From Gallalistipes aquisgranensis (GTDB taxonomy: Bacteria > Bacteroidota > Bacteroidia > Bacteroidales > Rikenellaceae): 64,000 nt of DNA. Of the stretch, positions 25,769 to 35,530 are shown in pieces; positions within the stretch are counted from its first letter, which is position 1; every line of letters starts with the position of its first letter. The position numbers and the translations under genes are program-made. Below the pieces are notes generated by a model. It worked only from the letters and a program-made list of their open reading frames with translations, made no database searches and was not told where the DNA came from. The stretch covers positions 2,170,001-2,234,000 of the forward strand of contig NZ_JADCJY010000001.1 in assembly GCF_014982715.1 (NCBI RefSeq), written 5' to 3'.

Positions 25769-28700
25769 ATGAGAAAAGAAGCGACATTCATCTCTTTCGG
25801 CGGACAGACACGACGGACGGCGGGGCTCGTCCTGCTCCTGCTGGCCTGCCTGTCACTGCCCGCACTGGCAGACGGGGTGACCCCCGGATCCGCCTCGGCA
25901 AAAGAAGACCAACCGGCCCGCCGCACCGTCACGGGAACCGTAACGGACGCCCAAGGCAATCCGCTCACCGGCGCCGCCATCGTCGTGAGCGACTCCACCT
26001 CGATCGGCACGCTCTCCGACGAAAAGGGCGCCTTCCGGCTCACGGTGCCCGCCCGCTCCACCCTGCTCGTCTCCTTCCTCGGCTACAAAAGCCTGAAGCT
26101 GCCCGTCCTGAACCGGGAACGGCTGAAGATCGTACTGGAAGAGGAGGCCGAACAGATGGAGGACGTGATCGTGGTGGGCTACGGCACCCAGGAGAAATCC
26201 GACCTGACGGGTTCGATCGCCTCCATCAAGGCCGACGACATCAAGGAGCTCCCGGCCCGGTCGGTCGCCGAAGCCCTCCAGGGCAAGGTGGCGGGCGTCA
26301 TGGTCTCCAAGACCGACGGCAAACCGGGCAGCGGCTCCGACATCGTGATCCGCGGGGTGGGTTCGATCAACGGACTGAACCCGCTCTTCGTCATCGACGG
26401 CGTGGCCGTGGACAACAACAGCAACTACAATCTGAACGACATCGCCTCCATCGAGGTCATCAAGGACGCGAGCGCGGCCGCCATCTACGGTTCGCGGGCC
26501 GCCGGAGGCGTGGTGCTCATCACCACCAAGAAGGGCAGCTACAACACCAAGGCACAGGTCTCCTTCACCAGCCGGGTCGGCATCCGCCGCATGGCCGACC
26601 GCTACGACCTGCTGGGCACCGCCGACTACATCCGCGTGAAGCAGGAACTCGGCGAGAACTATCCGCTCTGGAGCGACCCCTCGAAACTCCCCGACACCGA
26701 CTGGTACGACGAAATCTACCGCGACGGCGTGGAACAGAGCTACAACCTTTCGGTCACCGGCGGCAGCGAGAAGTTCCGCTACTACCTCTCGGGCGCCTAC
26801 GAACGTGAGAACGGCATCCAGAAGAACAACTACTGGGAACGCATCTCGGCCCGCCTGAACGTAGACTACAAGATGAACAAGGCCGTCACCGTCGGGACGC
26901 GCATCTATCTGGCCCGCCTGCGCAGCAACCCCTACACGGAGTCCTACCCGTGGATCACCATTCCCTACATGAGCGTCTACAACCCCGACGGCACGTTCGC
27001 CGCGGTCCCCGAAGGGGTCGACTTCTCCGGCGGCAACCCCGTAGCCAACATCGCCAAGAACCACCAGAAGGTCTCCGACCTGATGACCAACGCCGACCTC
27101 TACTTCGACTGGGAGATCGTCAAGGGTCTGAAGCTGAACGTCACCGGAGCGGCCCAGCTGGGCGGCGGCTACGACGACTACTACGCCGAAGCCAACGACC
27201 TGGGCCGTTCGCCCTCGAAGGACAGCTACAACAAGGGGCTGAACTACGCCGAACAGTACACCTTCACCTCGACCCTCACCTACGGCAGGGTCTTCGGCAA
27301 GAAACACAACTTCAAGATCATGGTGGGCTACGAGGCCAAGAGCGCCCAGTACGCCGACCTGAGCGCCACGGCCACGGACTTCCCCGTGGACAATCCCCTC
27401 TCGTTCGCCCTCTCCACCAACGCGAACAAAACCGCGTCGGGAGCCCTGAGCGAGGACCGCTTCCTCTCCCAGTTCAGCCGGCTGAACTACTCCTTCGACA
27501 ACCGCTACCTGCTCACGGTCAACGTGCGCCGCGACGGCTCCCCGAAGTTCGGTCCGAAGAACCGCTGGGGCGTCTTCCCCTCGGTCTCGGTCGGCTGGAA
27601 AATCTCCGAGGAACCCTTCTTCAAGCGCTGGAACCAGGAGTGGCTCACCTCCGTCAAACCCCGCTTCAGCTGGGGCATCCTTGGCAACGACCAGGCACTC
27701 AACAACTTTTCCTACCTGATGGCCTTCCAGAACGTCACGAACCACTCCTTCGACGGCAACTCCTCGGTGGGCGGCTACAACAACATCAAGGTCATCAACG
27801 AGGACATCAAATGGGAGTCCATCTACAACACCAACGTCGGCCTCGACCTGGAACTGTTCCGCCACCGGCTCGCCATTTCGTTCGACTACTACCAGCGGAT
27901 CACCAAGAACATGATCTACGCCATGTCGGCCCCCAACTCCTCGGGCATCACGCAGATGCCCTCGCTGACCACCATGAGCACGATGCCGGTCAACATCGGG
28001 CGCATCGACAACAAGGGCTGGGAACTGCTCGTCACCTACCGCAACAACATCGGCTACTTCAACTACGCGATCAGCGGTAACGTCTCCCAGAACCGGAACC
28101 GCGTGGTCGACCTCGGCCTGCCCACGGCCTACATCTACGGCGGAGGCGGCTGGCCCAACACGGGCCTCAGCCCCTGCAAGACGGTCAACGGACAGCCCAT
28201 CAGCCAGTTCTGGGGCCTCCAGACCGACGGGATGATCACCTCCCAGGAGGAGATCGACGCCCTCAACCGCAACGCGCAGGCCCACGGCCACGACTACTAC
28301 CACCAGCGTCTGACGGGCGTGGGCGACCTGAAATACGTCGACCGGAACGGCGACGGCATCATCAACGACGAGGACTGCACCTTCATCGGCAACCCGTGGC
28401 CCACCGTCCAGTACGGCTTCAACATCTCGCTGGAGTACAAGGGCATCGACTTCACGGCCGACTTCACGGGCGTGGCGGGCAACGACGTGATGAACCTGGC
28501 CAAATCCTTCACCCAGAGCGTACAGCAGGGGGCCAACACCTCCACCGAAGTCTTCCGCGCCTCCTACTTCCTGGGCAACGGACTGACCGACCGTCCCCGC
28601 ATCATGGCCTTCGACCGCGACAACGGCAACGCCCCCGTGAAAGACCCCAACTACAACTACCAGCGCTATTCCGACTACTTCGTCGAGGACGGCTCCTACC

Positions 28701-28933
28701 TGAAACTGAAGAACGTGACCCTCGGCTACACCCTCCCCCGCGAGTGGACCCGCAAAGTGAAGATCGACCGCCTGCGCATCTACGTCACGGGCAGCAACCT
28801 GCTCACCTTCACGAAATTTTCGGGTCTCGACCCCGAATTCTCGACCACGGCGAAGACCGCCTACGGCGTCTATTACAACAACACCTATCCGCAGACCCGG
28901 ATGATCTCCTTCGGGCTGGACATCAACTTCTAA
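25769..28933 (+). CDS. SusC-like TonB-dependent outer membrane transporter (PL8 locus)
   Basis: 1054 aa from the ATG at 25769, which opens the signal sequence (MRKEATFISFGGQTRRTAGL, then a hydrophobic core ending SLPALAD). The carboxypeptidase-D-like domain (VTGTVTDAQGNPLTGAAIVV) is followed by the TonB box stretch MEDVIVVGYGTQEKSDLTGS, the plug with IKDASAAAIYGSRAAGGVVL, and the barrel ending RMISFGLDINF. It is the importer for the second polysaccharide locus. Its mate susD begins 12 bases later. The codon usage is more uniformly GC-rich than in the first susC, and the two proteins are clearly diverged, so the two systems have different substrates. Confidence 0.95.
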   Translation: MRKEATFISFGGQTRRTAGLVLLLLACLSLPALADGVTPGSASAKEDQPARRTVTGTVTDAQGNPLTGAAIVVSDSTSIGTLSDEKGAFRLTVPARSTLLVSFLGYKSLKLPVLNRERLKIVLEEEAEQMEDVIVVGYGTQEKSDLTGSIASIKADDIKELPARSVAEALQGKVAGVMVSKTDGKPGSGSDIVIRGVGSINGLNPLFVIDGVAVDNNSNYNLNDIASIEVIKDASAAAIYGSRAAGGVVLITTKKGSYNTKAQVSFTSRVGIRRMADRYDLLGTADYIRVKQELGENYPLWSDPSKLPDTDWYDEIYRDGVEQSYNLSVTGGSEKFRYYLSGAYERENGIQKNNYWERISARLNVDYKMNKAVTVGTRIYLARLRSNPYTESYPWITIPYMSVYNPDGTFAAVPEGVDFSGGNPVANIAKNHQKVSDLMTNADLYFDWEIVKGLKLNVTGAAQLGGGYDDYYAEANDLGRSPSKDSYNKGLNYAEQYTFTSTLTYGRVFGKKHNFKIMVGYEAKSAQYADLSATATDFPVDNPLSFALSTNANKTASGALSEDRFLSQFSRLNYSFDNRYLLTVNVRRDGSPKFGPKNRWGVFPSVSVGWKISEEPFFKRWNQEWLTSVKPRFSWGILGNDQALNNFSYLMAFQNVTNHSFDGNSSVGGYNNIKVINEDIKWESIYNTNVGLDLELFRHRLAISFDYYQRITKNMIYAMSAPNSSGITQMPSLTTMSTMPVNIGRIDNKGWELLVTYRNNIGYFNYAISGNVSQNRNRVVDLGLPTAYIYGGGGWPNTGLSPCKTVNGQPISQFWGLQTDGMITSQEEIDALNRNAQAHGHDYYHQRLTGVGDLKYVDRNGDGIINDEDCTFIGNPWPTVQYGFNISLEYKGIDFTADFTGVAGNDVMNLAKSFTQSVQQGANTSTEVFRASYFLGNGLTDRPRIMAFDRDNGNAPVKDPNYNYQRYSDYFVEDGSYLKLKNVTLGYTLPREWTRKVKIDRLRIYVTGSNLLTFTKFSGLDPEFSTTAKTAYGVYYNNTYPQTRMISFGLDINF

Positions 28934-28945
28934 ACCGACCGACAC

Positions 28946-30772
28946 ATGAAAAAATACCTCAGAACCCTCCGCGTTTCGATGGCAGCCTGCCTCGGGGCCG
29001 CCCTGATGACGGGCTGCGGCGACGCCTTCCTCGACCTGAAAGACCCGAACGCCCTTTCGCCGGGCAACTTTCCCACCAAACTGGCCCACATCGACCTGCT
29101 GGTCAACTCGGTCTACGGCGCCCAGCACCACTGGCTCTTCCTGGGCAACTACTGGGCCGGTTACGTCATGTACTGCCTCGACCACACCATCGACCTCCAG
29201 TTCCACGAGGACCAGTCGTGGGTCGACATCCTCGCCGGCGAGGTGAAGGCGGGCAACAGCAAGGTCACCGACCCCTGGACGGCCCTGAGCATGGGCGTCT
29301 ACTATTCGAACACGGCCCTCGAGGAGATCGCCGCCTACCGGCTCTCGGCCCCCTCGTCCGAGAGCGGACAGCTCGACAACTACGAGGGGGAGTGCCTCTT
29401 CTTCCGCGCCTTCTACTGGTGGCACATGCTCTCCCTCTACGGCCAGCCCCAGATGGACGGGGTCGGCATCCCGATCGTCCGCAAGGTCCCCAAGACGCTG
29501 GAGGAGATGTACGTCGGCCGTGAAAAGACGGGCGACTGCTACCAGGCCATCATCGACGATCTGGACAAGGCCGTGGGCCTGCTCACCCAGACCGACAACC
29601 ACCGCGTGACGGTCTGGTCGGCCAAGGCCTTCCGTGCCAAAGCCTGCTTCTTCGCGGGACAGACCGAACGGGCCAAGGCCGACCTGGAGGACTGCATCCT
29701 CAACAGCGGCAAGAGCCTGGAGACGTTCGACCGCTACCGCATGATGTTCAACGGCTACGACCAGTACGAGTACAACAGCGAGTCGTTCTACGAGATGGGC
29801 AACAAGGCCGACCCGACCAACGGGGAGGTCTACGGCAAGGTCAACACGGGCTCCACCCTCTCGCTCTACTATCCGCCCTTCTGCATCGCGCCCGACAGCA
29901 CCCGCACGGCCATGTCCTACGGCAACCAGTACATGCACGACCGCAACCTGGCCCGCTTCGGCTACACCGATCCCGCCCCCCTGTCGTCGGGCGTGCTGAA
30001 GTCGGAGCCGCGCTCCGACGGATCGCTCCGCTACTACCTCTCGGAGGAGTACATGCAGCAGCAACAGCGCCACCGCGACCAGCTCGGCCGCGAGGAGAAC
30101 GGCCCCGATCCCCGGCTCTTCGTCTGCGCCCTCCAGCCCTTCGTGGACGAGGTGCAGATGACCATCGACGGCGTGAACGCCTACCGGAAGGTGGCCCAGG
30201 TCGAGTTCGGCAAATGGTGGGAGATGAGCCCCACCACGGGCAACGACCCGGAGACCTTCTACGGCTGGCCCGTGCGCAAGTACAACTACCTCGACGGCCA
30301 CCTGGCCGACGCCACGCGCAACGTCGCCGGCTACAACATCTACTTCATCCGCCTGCCGGACCTCTACCTCATGTATGCCGAACTGCTGAAGGACACCGAT
30401 CCGCAGACCGCCCTCGAATACGTCAACAAGGTGAAGCGCCGCGCCTACAACTATCCGCCCGACGCCCCCTCGCCCGTCGACTACACGAGCCTCACCGACC
30501 GCACCAACGCCGTCGACCCCGCCGACCACCTGGCCAACGATCCGCTGCTCTACGAGCGCTGGGCCGAATTCTTCGGCGAGATGCGCTGGTGGGAGGACGT
30601 ACGCCGCCTGCGCCTGGGCAAGAAGGAGGCCGACTACTACAAGACGGTCTCCGGCCCGGGAGCGGCCAAGACCAACATCGTGTGGAAGGATACCAACTAC
30701 GCCATGCCGATTCCCACATCCGAATTCGAATCCAACCCGAATCCGGCCATGTGCCAGACCCCGGGTTATTGA
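28946..30772 (+). CDS. SusD-like glycan-binding lipoprotein (PL8 locus)
   Basis: 608 aa. The lipoprotein signal MKKYLRTLRVSMAACLGAALMTGC is followed by GDAFLDLKDPNALSPGNF, the usual SusD opening. The RagB/SusD C-terminal pattern is present (FIRLPDLYLMYAELLKDTDP, YERWAEFFGEMRWWEDVRRLRLG). At 608 aa it is longer than average. It would form the surface lid of the SusC encoded 12 bases upstream. The pair ends before a hairpin terminator at 30794, so the hydrolase and lyase genes that follow probably use their own promoters. Confidence 0.95.
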   Translation: MKKYLRTLRVSMAACLGAALMTGCGDAFLDLKDPNALSPGNFPTKLAHIDLLVNSVYGAQHHWLFLGNYWAGYVMYCLDHTIDLQFHEDQSWVDILAGEVKAGNSKVTDPWTALSMGVYYSNTALEEIAAYRLSAPSSESGQLDNYEGECLFFRAFYWWHMLSLYGQPQMDGVGIPIVRKVPKTLEEMYVGREKTGDCYQAIIDDLDKAVGLLTQTDNHRVTVWSAKAFRAKACFFAGQTERAKADLEDCILNSGKSLETFDRYRMMFNGYDQYEYNSESFYEMGNKADPTNGEVYGKVNTGSTLSLYYPPFCIAPDSTRTAMSYGNQYMHDRNLARFGYTDPAPLSSGVLKSEPRSDGSLRYYLSEEYMQQQQRHRDQLGREENGPDPRLFVCALQPFVDEVQMTIDGVNAYRKVAQVEFGKWWEMSPTTGNDPETFYGWPVRKYNYLDGHLADATRNVAGYNIYFIRLPDLYLMYAELLKDTDPQTALEYVNKVKRRAYNYPPDAPSPVDYTSLTDRTNAVDPADHLANDPLLYERWAEFFGEMRWWEDVRRLRLGKKEADYYKTVSGPGAAKTNIVWKDTNYAMPIPTSEFESNPNPAMCQTPGY

Positions 30773-30793
30773 CCAAGGTTCCGTTTTCCACCG

Positions 30794-30826
30794 AAAGGCC
30801 GTCCGCATCCGCCGGGCGGCCTTTTT
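30794..30826 (+). terminator. Terminator after the second susCD pair
   Basis: A 12-bp stem with one G-U pair (AAAGGCCGTCCG, 30794-30805, with CGGGCGGCCTTT, 30813-30824) around a 7-base loop, running into TTTTT. Confidence 0.85.
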
Positions 30827-30873
30827 CAGGATAAAAAAACGCGATATGAGGAATGAAACGGCTCCCAACCCCC

Positions 30874-30881
30874 TATATTTG
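30874..30881 (+). promoter_or_regulatory. -7 element of the alpha/beta hydrolase gene
   Basis: TATATTTG, a perfect Bacteroidota -7 element 35 bases before the start codon at 30917; a poor -33 (AATG, 30852-30855) lies 18 bases upstream. Together with the preceding terminator it shows separate transcription of this gene. Confidence 0.55.
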
Positions 30882-30916
30882 CAAATACACAGGCCGACGC
30901 CCAGAACCGACTTCCC

Positions 30917-32083
30917 ATGAAAAATTTCCACCACCTTCCGCCAGTCTTCATCCTTTCGCTCCTTCTCCCTTTTCTGACACAGGGAAGAGAACCCTCCGCC
31001 AGCCGGAGCGACACGCTGTGGGCTTCCCTGGCCCCCTACTGCACCCCTCCGACCGAATATGCCGGCCGCTACGGCGACTACCGCAGCCCCCTCCGATTCT
31101 ACGACGGCACCCCCGTGAAGAAACCGACCGACTGGCAGCGCCGCCGCGAGGAGATACGCGAACGGTGGATGACGATGATGGGACCGTGGCCTCCTCCCGT
31201 GAAACGGAACGAAATGACGATACTCGACACCCTCCGCAAAGAGCGCTACGCACAGCACCGCGTACGCCTGCGCTGGACACCCGGCGAAGAGACCGAAGGA
31301 TACCTGTTGCTCCCTTACGCAACCGCCGCCGGCCACCGTACCCATCCGGCCGTCATCACCGTATTCTACGAACCGGAAACCTCTGTGGGGATCGGCGGCA
31401 AACCGCACCGGGATTTCGGACGTCTGCTGGCCGACCGGGGATTCGTGGTGCTCTCGGTTGGCACAGCCCGCGCCACCCGCGAAAAGACCTACTCCCTTTT
31501 CTACCCCGACATCGACAGCGCCGTCGTCGAACCGCTCTCCATGCTGGCCTGTGCAGCGGCCAATGCACTCGGCTCGCTGGCACTCCGTCCGGAAGTCGAC
31601 CCGGACAGAATTGGAATCGCGGGCCACTCCTTCGGCGGTAAATGGGCCATGTTCGCCTCCTGCCTCTGCGACGGATTCGCTTGTGCGGCATGGTCCGACC
31701 CGGGCATCGTCTTCGACGAATCGAAATCCGCGGTCAACTACTGGGAACCCTACTATCTGGGCTATGTCGCCCCGCCCTGGCGCAAACGGGGCGACATCAC
31801 GCCCGAAAATCCCGCCTGCGGCCTCTATCCCCGACTGGTACGGGAAGGATACGACCTGCACGAACTGCACGCCTTAATGGCTCCGCGCCCGTTCCTCGTG
31901 TCGGGCGGCTCGTGCGATCCCGCCGAACGCTGGATAGCCCTCAACCACACGATCGCTGTAAACCGTCTGCTGGGTTTCGAGAACCGGGTTCTGATGACTA
32001 ACCGCCCGGAACACTCACCGAACGCCGAATCGAACGAAATTCTTTGCCGGTTCTTCGAATACTTTCTCCGGCCGACCCCCTGA
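30917..32083 (+). CDS. Exported alpha/beta hydrolase (esterase-like)
   Basis: 388 aa with signal MKNFHHLPPVFILSLLLPFLTQG. The alpha/beta hydrolase core has IGIAGHSFGGKW, with nucleophile Ser238 in GHSFGG, a candidate acid in SGGSCDP, and His in RPEHSPNAES near the C-terminus. The preceding region (TDWQRRREEIRERWMTMMG) is typical of Bacteroidota proteins related to acetylxylan or glucuronoyl esterases and dienelactone hydrolases. The nucleophile motif is not the GCSRxGK of CE15. It lies between susD and a PL8 lyase gene, so removal of ester substituents from a uronic-acid-containing polysaccharide is a reasonable inference. Confidence 0.75.
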   Translation: MKNFHHLPPVFILSLLLPFLTQGREPSASRSDTLWASLAPYCTPPTEYAGRYGDYRSPLRFYDGTPVKKPTDWQRRREEIRERWMTMMGPWPPPVKRNEMTILDTLRKERYAQHRVRLRWTPGEETEGYLLLPYATAAGHRTHPAVITVFYEPETSVGIGGKPHRDFGRLLADRGFVVLSVGTARATREKTYSLFYPDIDSAVVEPLSMLACAAANALGSLALRPEVDPDRIGIAGHSFGGKWAMFASCLCDGFACAAWSDPGIVFDESKSAVNYWEPYYLGYVAPPWRKRGDITPENPACGLYPRLVREGYDLHELHALMAPRPFLVSGGSCDPAERWIALNHTIAVNRLLGFENRVLMTNRPEHSPNAESNEILCRFFEYFLRPTP

Positions 32084-32249
32084 TTTCGTTCGCCCCTCCT
32101 CCAGTCCACCCTCCCCGGACGTTTTCCCCGCAGTCCATCCTCTCCCTGCATTCCCGCAGCTCGTTTTCCCCTACCCTTTTTCCTCCCCCGGAGCCTCCCC
32201 CGTCCCGGAAAACCGCCCGCCTCCGCACCGGCCGTTCCCTTTTTTTCGC

Positions 32250-32257
32250 TATCTTTG
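32250..32257 (+). promoter_or_regulatory. -7 element of the PL8 lyase gene
   Basis: TATCTTTG, 30 bases before the start codon at 32288. No good -33 was recognised. The 204-base gap after the hydrolase gene is pyrimidine-rich and otherwise featureless. Confidence 0.5.
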
Positions 32258-32287
32258 TCCGTCGAACTGCCCAAAAAACTTACCCCG

Positions 32288-34312
32288 ATGCGAAAAACCC
32301 TCCTCTCCCTGCTGTTCCTGCTTCCCTGCCTGGCCGCCCGTCCGGCGCAGGACGACTTCGGTAAGATCCGCGAAAGACTCTACGAGATCACCCTCTACCA
32401 CACGCCCCGCCCGGCCTGCTCCCTCGAAGAGATCATCGCCGCCTTCGACCCGCAGCGGGGCCTCTTCACCGACCTCGACTACACCAACCAGGACCGTGCC
32501 CTCTGGCACCCGGGCATCCACTGGCGGCGTCTCACCGAACTGGCCTGCCAGTACCGCCTGCCCGGCTCGCCCCACTACCGTTCGCCCCGCCTGCGCGAGT
32601 ACATCCTCAAGGGGATCGACTACTGGCTCGCCCACACCGTCGAGTGCGTCAACCGCTGGTGGAACTACATGGGCGTCCCCTACGAGATGGGCAAGGTCTT
32701 CATCCTCATGCGCGACGAGCTTCCCGAGGGGCTGATCGCCTCCTGCAAGGAACGCATGCTGCCCGGCGTGCGCCCCGACGCCTACTATTTCCACACGAAA
32801 GCCACCGGACAGAACCTGCTGTGGCTCACCACCATCCACATCTACGCCTCGGCCCTCACCGACGACGCCGCAGGGCTCGAACGGGCCTACCGCACGGCCG
32901 CGGGCGAAATCGTCGTCACCACGGGCGAGGGTATCCAGCCCGACTTCAGCTTCCACCAGCACGACGCCCAGTCCTACGCCTTCGGCTACGGCAAACAATT
33001 CAGCCTCTCGGCGGCCCAGATCGTCTACTCCGCCTCGGGCACCCGCTACGCCCTGCCCGAAGAGAAGATCCGCATCCTCTCCCGCTACCTGCTCGACGGC
33101 CAGCAGTGGTGCACCCACGGCCGCCTGCTCGAATACACCGCCATGGGCCGCGAAATCTCCCGCCGGGAGGAGAAGACCGGCGCCCTGGTCACGGCCTGCC
33201 GCCTGATGCGGAAAGCCGACCCGTCCCGGGCCGCCGAATACGACCGGTTCATCGCCCAGCTCGAAACCGGACACCGCTCCCGCCCCCTGACCGGCAACCG
33301 CTACTTTCCCCGCATCGACCTGATGGTCCAGCACTCCCCCGGCTTCTTCTTCAGCATCAAGGGGGTCTCCGATCGGATCGCCGCCACCGAATCCGGCAAC
33401 CGCGAGAACCTCAAGGGCTACTACCTGAGCAAGGGGACCCAGTTCATTTCCCGCCGCGGGGACGAGTACGAAGGCATCTTCCCGCTCTGGGACTGGGAGA
33501 TGCTGCCCGGCTCGCTCAACACCCACAGCGGCAACCCGCTTCCGGTCTTCAAATGGCGGATCGGCACCTGGGGCAACACCCCCTTCGTCTACGGCGTGAG
33601 CGACAGCCTCCGCGGCTGCTTCGCCTTCGACTACCGCATGGACAGCGTCACGGCCCGCCGGGGCTGGTTCCTCTGGGAGGACGGCGTGGCCTGCCTCGTC
33701 TCGGGGCTCGATTTCGAGACCGTCCACCCGGTCCTCCAGACCCTCAACCAGTGCTACGCCCGCGGCCCCGTCCTCACCGACGGCCGGCCGATGCCCGATA
33801 CCGATGCCCGGGGCCGGTACCGCACCGTCTGGCACGATTCGGTCACCTACTGCCTGCCCGGCAACCGCGAGGCGCTCGTCTTCGCGGGCCGACGGAGCGG
33901 CACGTGGTACGACATCAACCAGTCCATGCCGCAGGACACCGTCTCGGCGCGCCTCTTCTCGCTGGCCCTCGACCTGGGCCGCACCTCCCGCGACGGCTCG
34001 TTCCACTGCCTCATCCTGCCCGGCACGGGCCCCGGAGAGGCCACCCCGGCCCGCATCGGACGCTTCCGCGTCCTGCGCAACGACCGGGACGTCCAGGCCG
34101 TCTGGAACCGCTCCTGCGACCAGGTGCAGATCGTCGCCTACCGCCCGGCCCACATCGCCCTGCCGTGGAACGGCCGCTCCGTCCGCCTCACGGCCCCCGC
34201 CCTGCTTCTCGTCGGCCGCGAGGGCCGCACGCTCCGCATCACCCGCTTCGACCCCTCCACCGGCCGCCGCCTCACCGAAACCTGCCCCCTGAACCGCGAC
34301 CTCGCCTTCTGA
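32288..34312 (+). CDS. PL8-family polysaccharide lyase
   Basis: 674 aa from the ATG at 32288, with signal MRKTLLSLLFLLPCLAARPAQ. PL8 lyases (chondroitin AC, hyaluronate and xanthan lyases) cleave beside uronic acids by beta-elimination. An alpha/alpha toroid spans about residues 30-330, with NRWWNYMGVPYEMG, ATGQNLLW (Asn176), DFSFHQHDAQSYAFGYG (His225, Tyr234) and YTAMGREISRRE (Arg288). His225, Tyr234 and Arg288 take the same numbers as I recall for the Flavobacterium chondroitin AC lyase catalytic residues. The beta-sandwich C-terminal half (RGDEYEGIFPLWDWEMLPG onward) is also typical. Which glycosaminoglycan or other uronan is cut cannot be told. Confidence 0.88.
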   Translation: MRKTLLSLLFLLPCLAARPAQDDFGKIRERLYEITLYHTPRPACSLEEIIAAFDPQRGLFTDLDYTNQDRALWHPGIHWRRLTELACQYRLPGSPHYRSPRLREYILKGIDYWLAHTVECVNRWWNYMGVPYEMGKVFILMRDELPEGLIASCKERMLPGVRPDAYYFHTKATGQNLLWLTTIHIYASALTDDAAGLERAYRTAAGEIVVTTGEGIQPDFSFHQHDAQSYAFGYGKQFSLSAAQIVYSASGTRYALPEEKIRILSRYLLDGQQWCTHGRLLEYTAMGREISRREEKTGALVTACRLMRKADPSRAAEYDRFIAQLETGHRSRPLTGNRYFPRIDLMVQHSPGFFFSIKGVSDRIAATESGNRENLKGYYLSKGTQFISRRGDEYEGIFPLWDWEMLPGSLNTHSGNPLPVFKWRIGTWGNTPFVYGVSDSLRGCFAFDYRMDSVTARRGWFLWEDGVACLVSGLDFETVHPVLQTLNQCYARGPVLTDGRPMPDTDARGRYRTVWHDSVTYCLPGNREALVFAGRRSGTWYDINQSMPQDTVSARLFSLALDLGRTSRDGSFHCLILPGTGPGEATPARIGRFRVLRNDRDVQAVWNRSCDQVQIVAYRPAHIALPWNGRSVRLTAPALLLVGREGRTLRITRFDPSTGRRLTETCPLNRDLAF

Positions 34313-34447
34313 CGGGGACCGATATCGCTGTGACGACGAAACCGTCGAAATCCCCCGAGGGAGACAGACAGGACAACCGGAAATCCGCCGATATAGACCC
34401 ACTGCGGGTACAAGACGCTCCCCGCCGATACCTCCCCATACAAACAG

Positions 34448-34477
34448 AAGGGCGCCCGGCAATCGCCGGACACCCTT
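34448..34477 (-). terminator. Probable terminator of the minus-strand esterase gene
   Basis: On the minus strand a 13-bp stem with two G-U pairs (left arm 34477-34465, right arm 34460-34448) closes a 4-base loop and is followed by TCTGTTTG. On the plus strand the same bases give two C-A mismatches, so it suits the minus-strand gene. Confidence 0.5.
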
Positions 34478-34498
34478 CCGCCTGTTCCTCCGCGCCCT

Positions 34499-35326
34499 TT
34501 ACAGCGCCTTCCCTCCCTTGAAGAAGTCGTCGAAGAAGAGCAGCTGGTACAGCACCGCCTGCTTCCAGTATTTCGAGTTGTGCGCCCCGGGCCGCGTGAT
34601 GAAGTCGTGCCTGATATTCCGGTAGAGCATTCTCCGGTGCAGCTCCTGGTTCACCTCGTAGAAGAAATCCTCCGTGCCGCAGTCCACGATAATGGCCAGC
34701 GAACCCGGCTTCACCCGGTAGAGCTGCTCCATCACCGTGTGTTCGTCCCACACCTTCGGATTGCGGTAGTAGCTGCCCAGGCTCTGCGCCATATGCCAGT
34801 TCTCGGGGAAGGGCCGTATATCCACCCCTCCGCTCATCGACCCGCAGGCCCCGAACACGTCGGGATGCCGGAAGGCCAGCCACAGCGCACCGTGCCCGCC
34901 CATGCTCAGCCCGGCGACGGCCCGCCCCTTCGGATCGGCCTTCGTGCGGTACTTCCGGTCCACGTAGGCGGGCACCTCTTTGGCCACGTAGGTCTCGAAA
35001 CGGCTGCCCGGATCGACCGGACTGTCCCAGTACCAGCTGTTCTTCGCATCGGGACACACGATAATCATTCCCCTCTGCGAGGCGATCTGCGGCAGCTCGG
35101 GTTTCAGCTTGATCCAGCTGTTGTAACGCCCGCCGTGCCCGTGCAGCAGATAGACCACGGGATAACGCTCCCGCACATTCTCGTCATACCCGGCCGGCAG
35201 CACCACCACGCACTTGAACGCGGCGTTCATCGCCGCACTCTTCACCTCCACCGTGTCCACCCGCTGGGCGAAAAGGCCGGCCGCCATGAACCACAGGGCC
35301 GCCGCCATGCAAATCATTTTCTTCAT
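34499..35326 (-). CDS. CE1/esterase D-like exported esterase
   Basis: 275 aa with signal MKKMICMAAALWFMAAGLFA. It has the alpha/beta hydrolase fold of the CE1/antigen 85/esterase D superfamily: YPVVYLLHGHGG (oxyanion region), VAGLSMGGHGALW (nucleophile Ser in GLSMGG), IIVDCGTEDFF (acid) and RPGAHNSKYW (His). Such proteins remove acetyl, feruloyl or similar esters from polysaccharides. It converges on the PL8 gene and is transcribed separately, so its link to that locus is by position only. Confidence 0.82.
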   Translation of the reverse strand: MKKMICMAAALWFMAAGLFAQRVDTVEVKSAAMNAAFKCVVVLPAGYDENVRERYPVVYLLHGHGGRYNSWIKLKPELPQIASQRGMIIVCPDAKNSWYWDSPVDPGSRFETYVAKEVPAYVDRKYRTKADPKGRAVAGLSMGGHGALWLAFRHPDVFGACGSMSGGVDIRPFPENWHMAQSLGSYYRNPKVWDEHTVMEQLYRVKPGSLAIIVDCGTEDFFYEVNQELHRRMLYRNIRHDFITRPGAHNSKYWKQAVLYQLLFFDDFFKGGKAL

Positions 35327-35493
35327 GCTATCGTCGTTTTTGAGTTAGTTTCCTCTTTTCCGGCCCGTAGGTTCCGGACCCCGTAAAAGTAACCATTTCC
35401 CGCGAAAAAGCCCGCCCCCGGGACGATTTTTCACCCCCGGAATCCGCCTCCGGCCCATTTTTTCAATTTTTTTAATAAATTTTTCGGAAAATA

Positions 35494-35525
35494 TTTGCAA
35501 AAACCGGAAAGAGCCCTTATCTTTG
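35494..35525 (+). promoter_or_regulatory. Promoter of small RNA copy 1
   Basis: TTTG at 35494-35497 and TATCTTTG at 35518-35525 with 20 bases between them, preceded by a very AT-rich block (35455-35493). The arrangement is repeated at 35915-35946. Confidence 0.75.
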
Positions 35526-35530
35526 CATCG

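Noticed and set aside
25853-31870. 2005-codon open frame on the minus strand, opposite susC, susD and the hydrolase gene
   Set aside because: It is exactly antiparallel to three well-identified genes. GC-rich codons with third-position bias keep the opposite frame open; the translation is low-complexity Val/Gly/Glu/Arg-rich.
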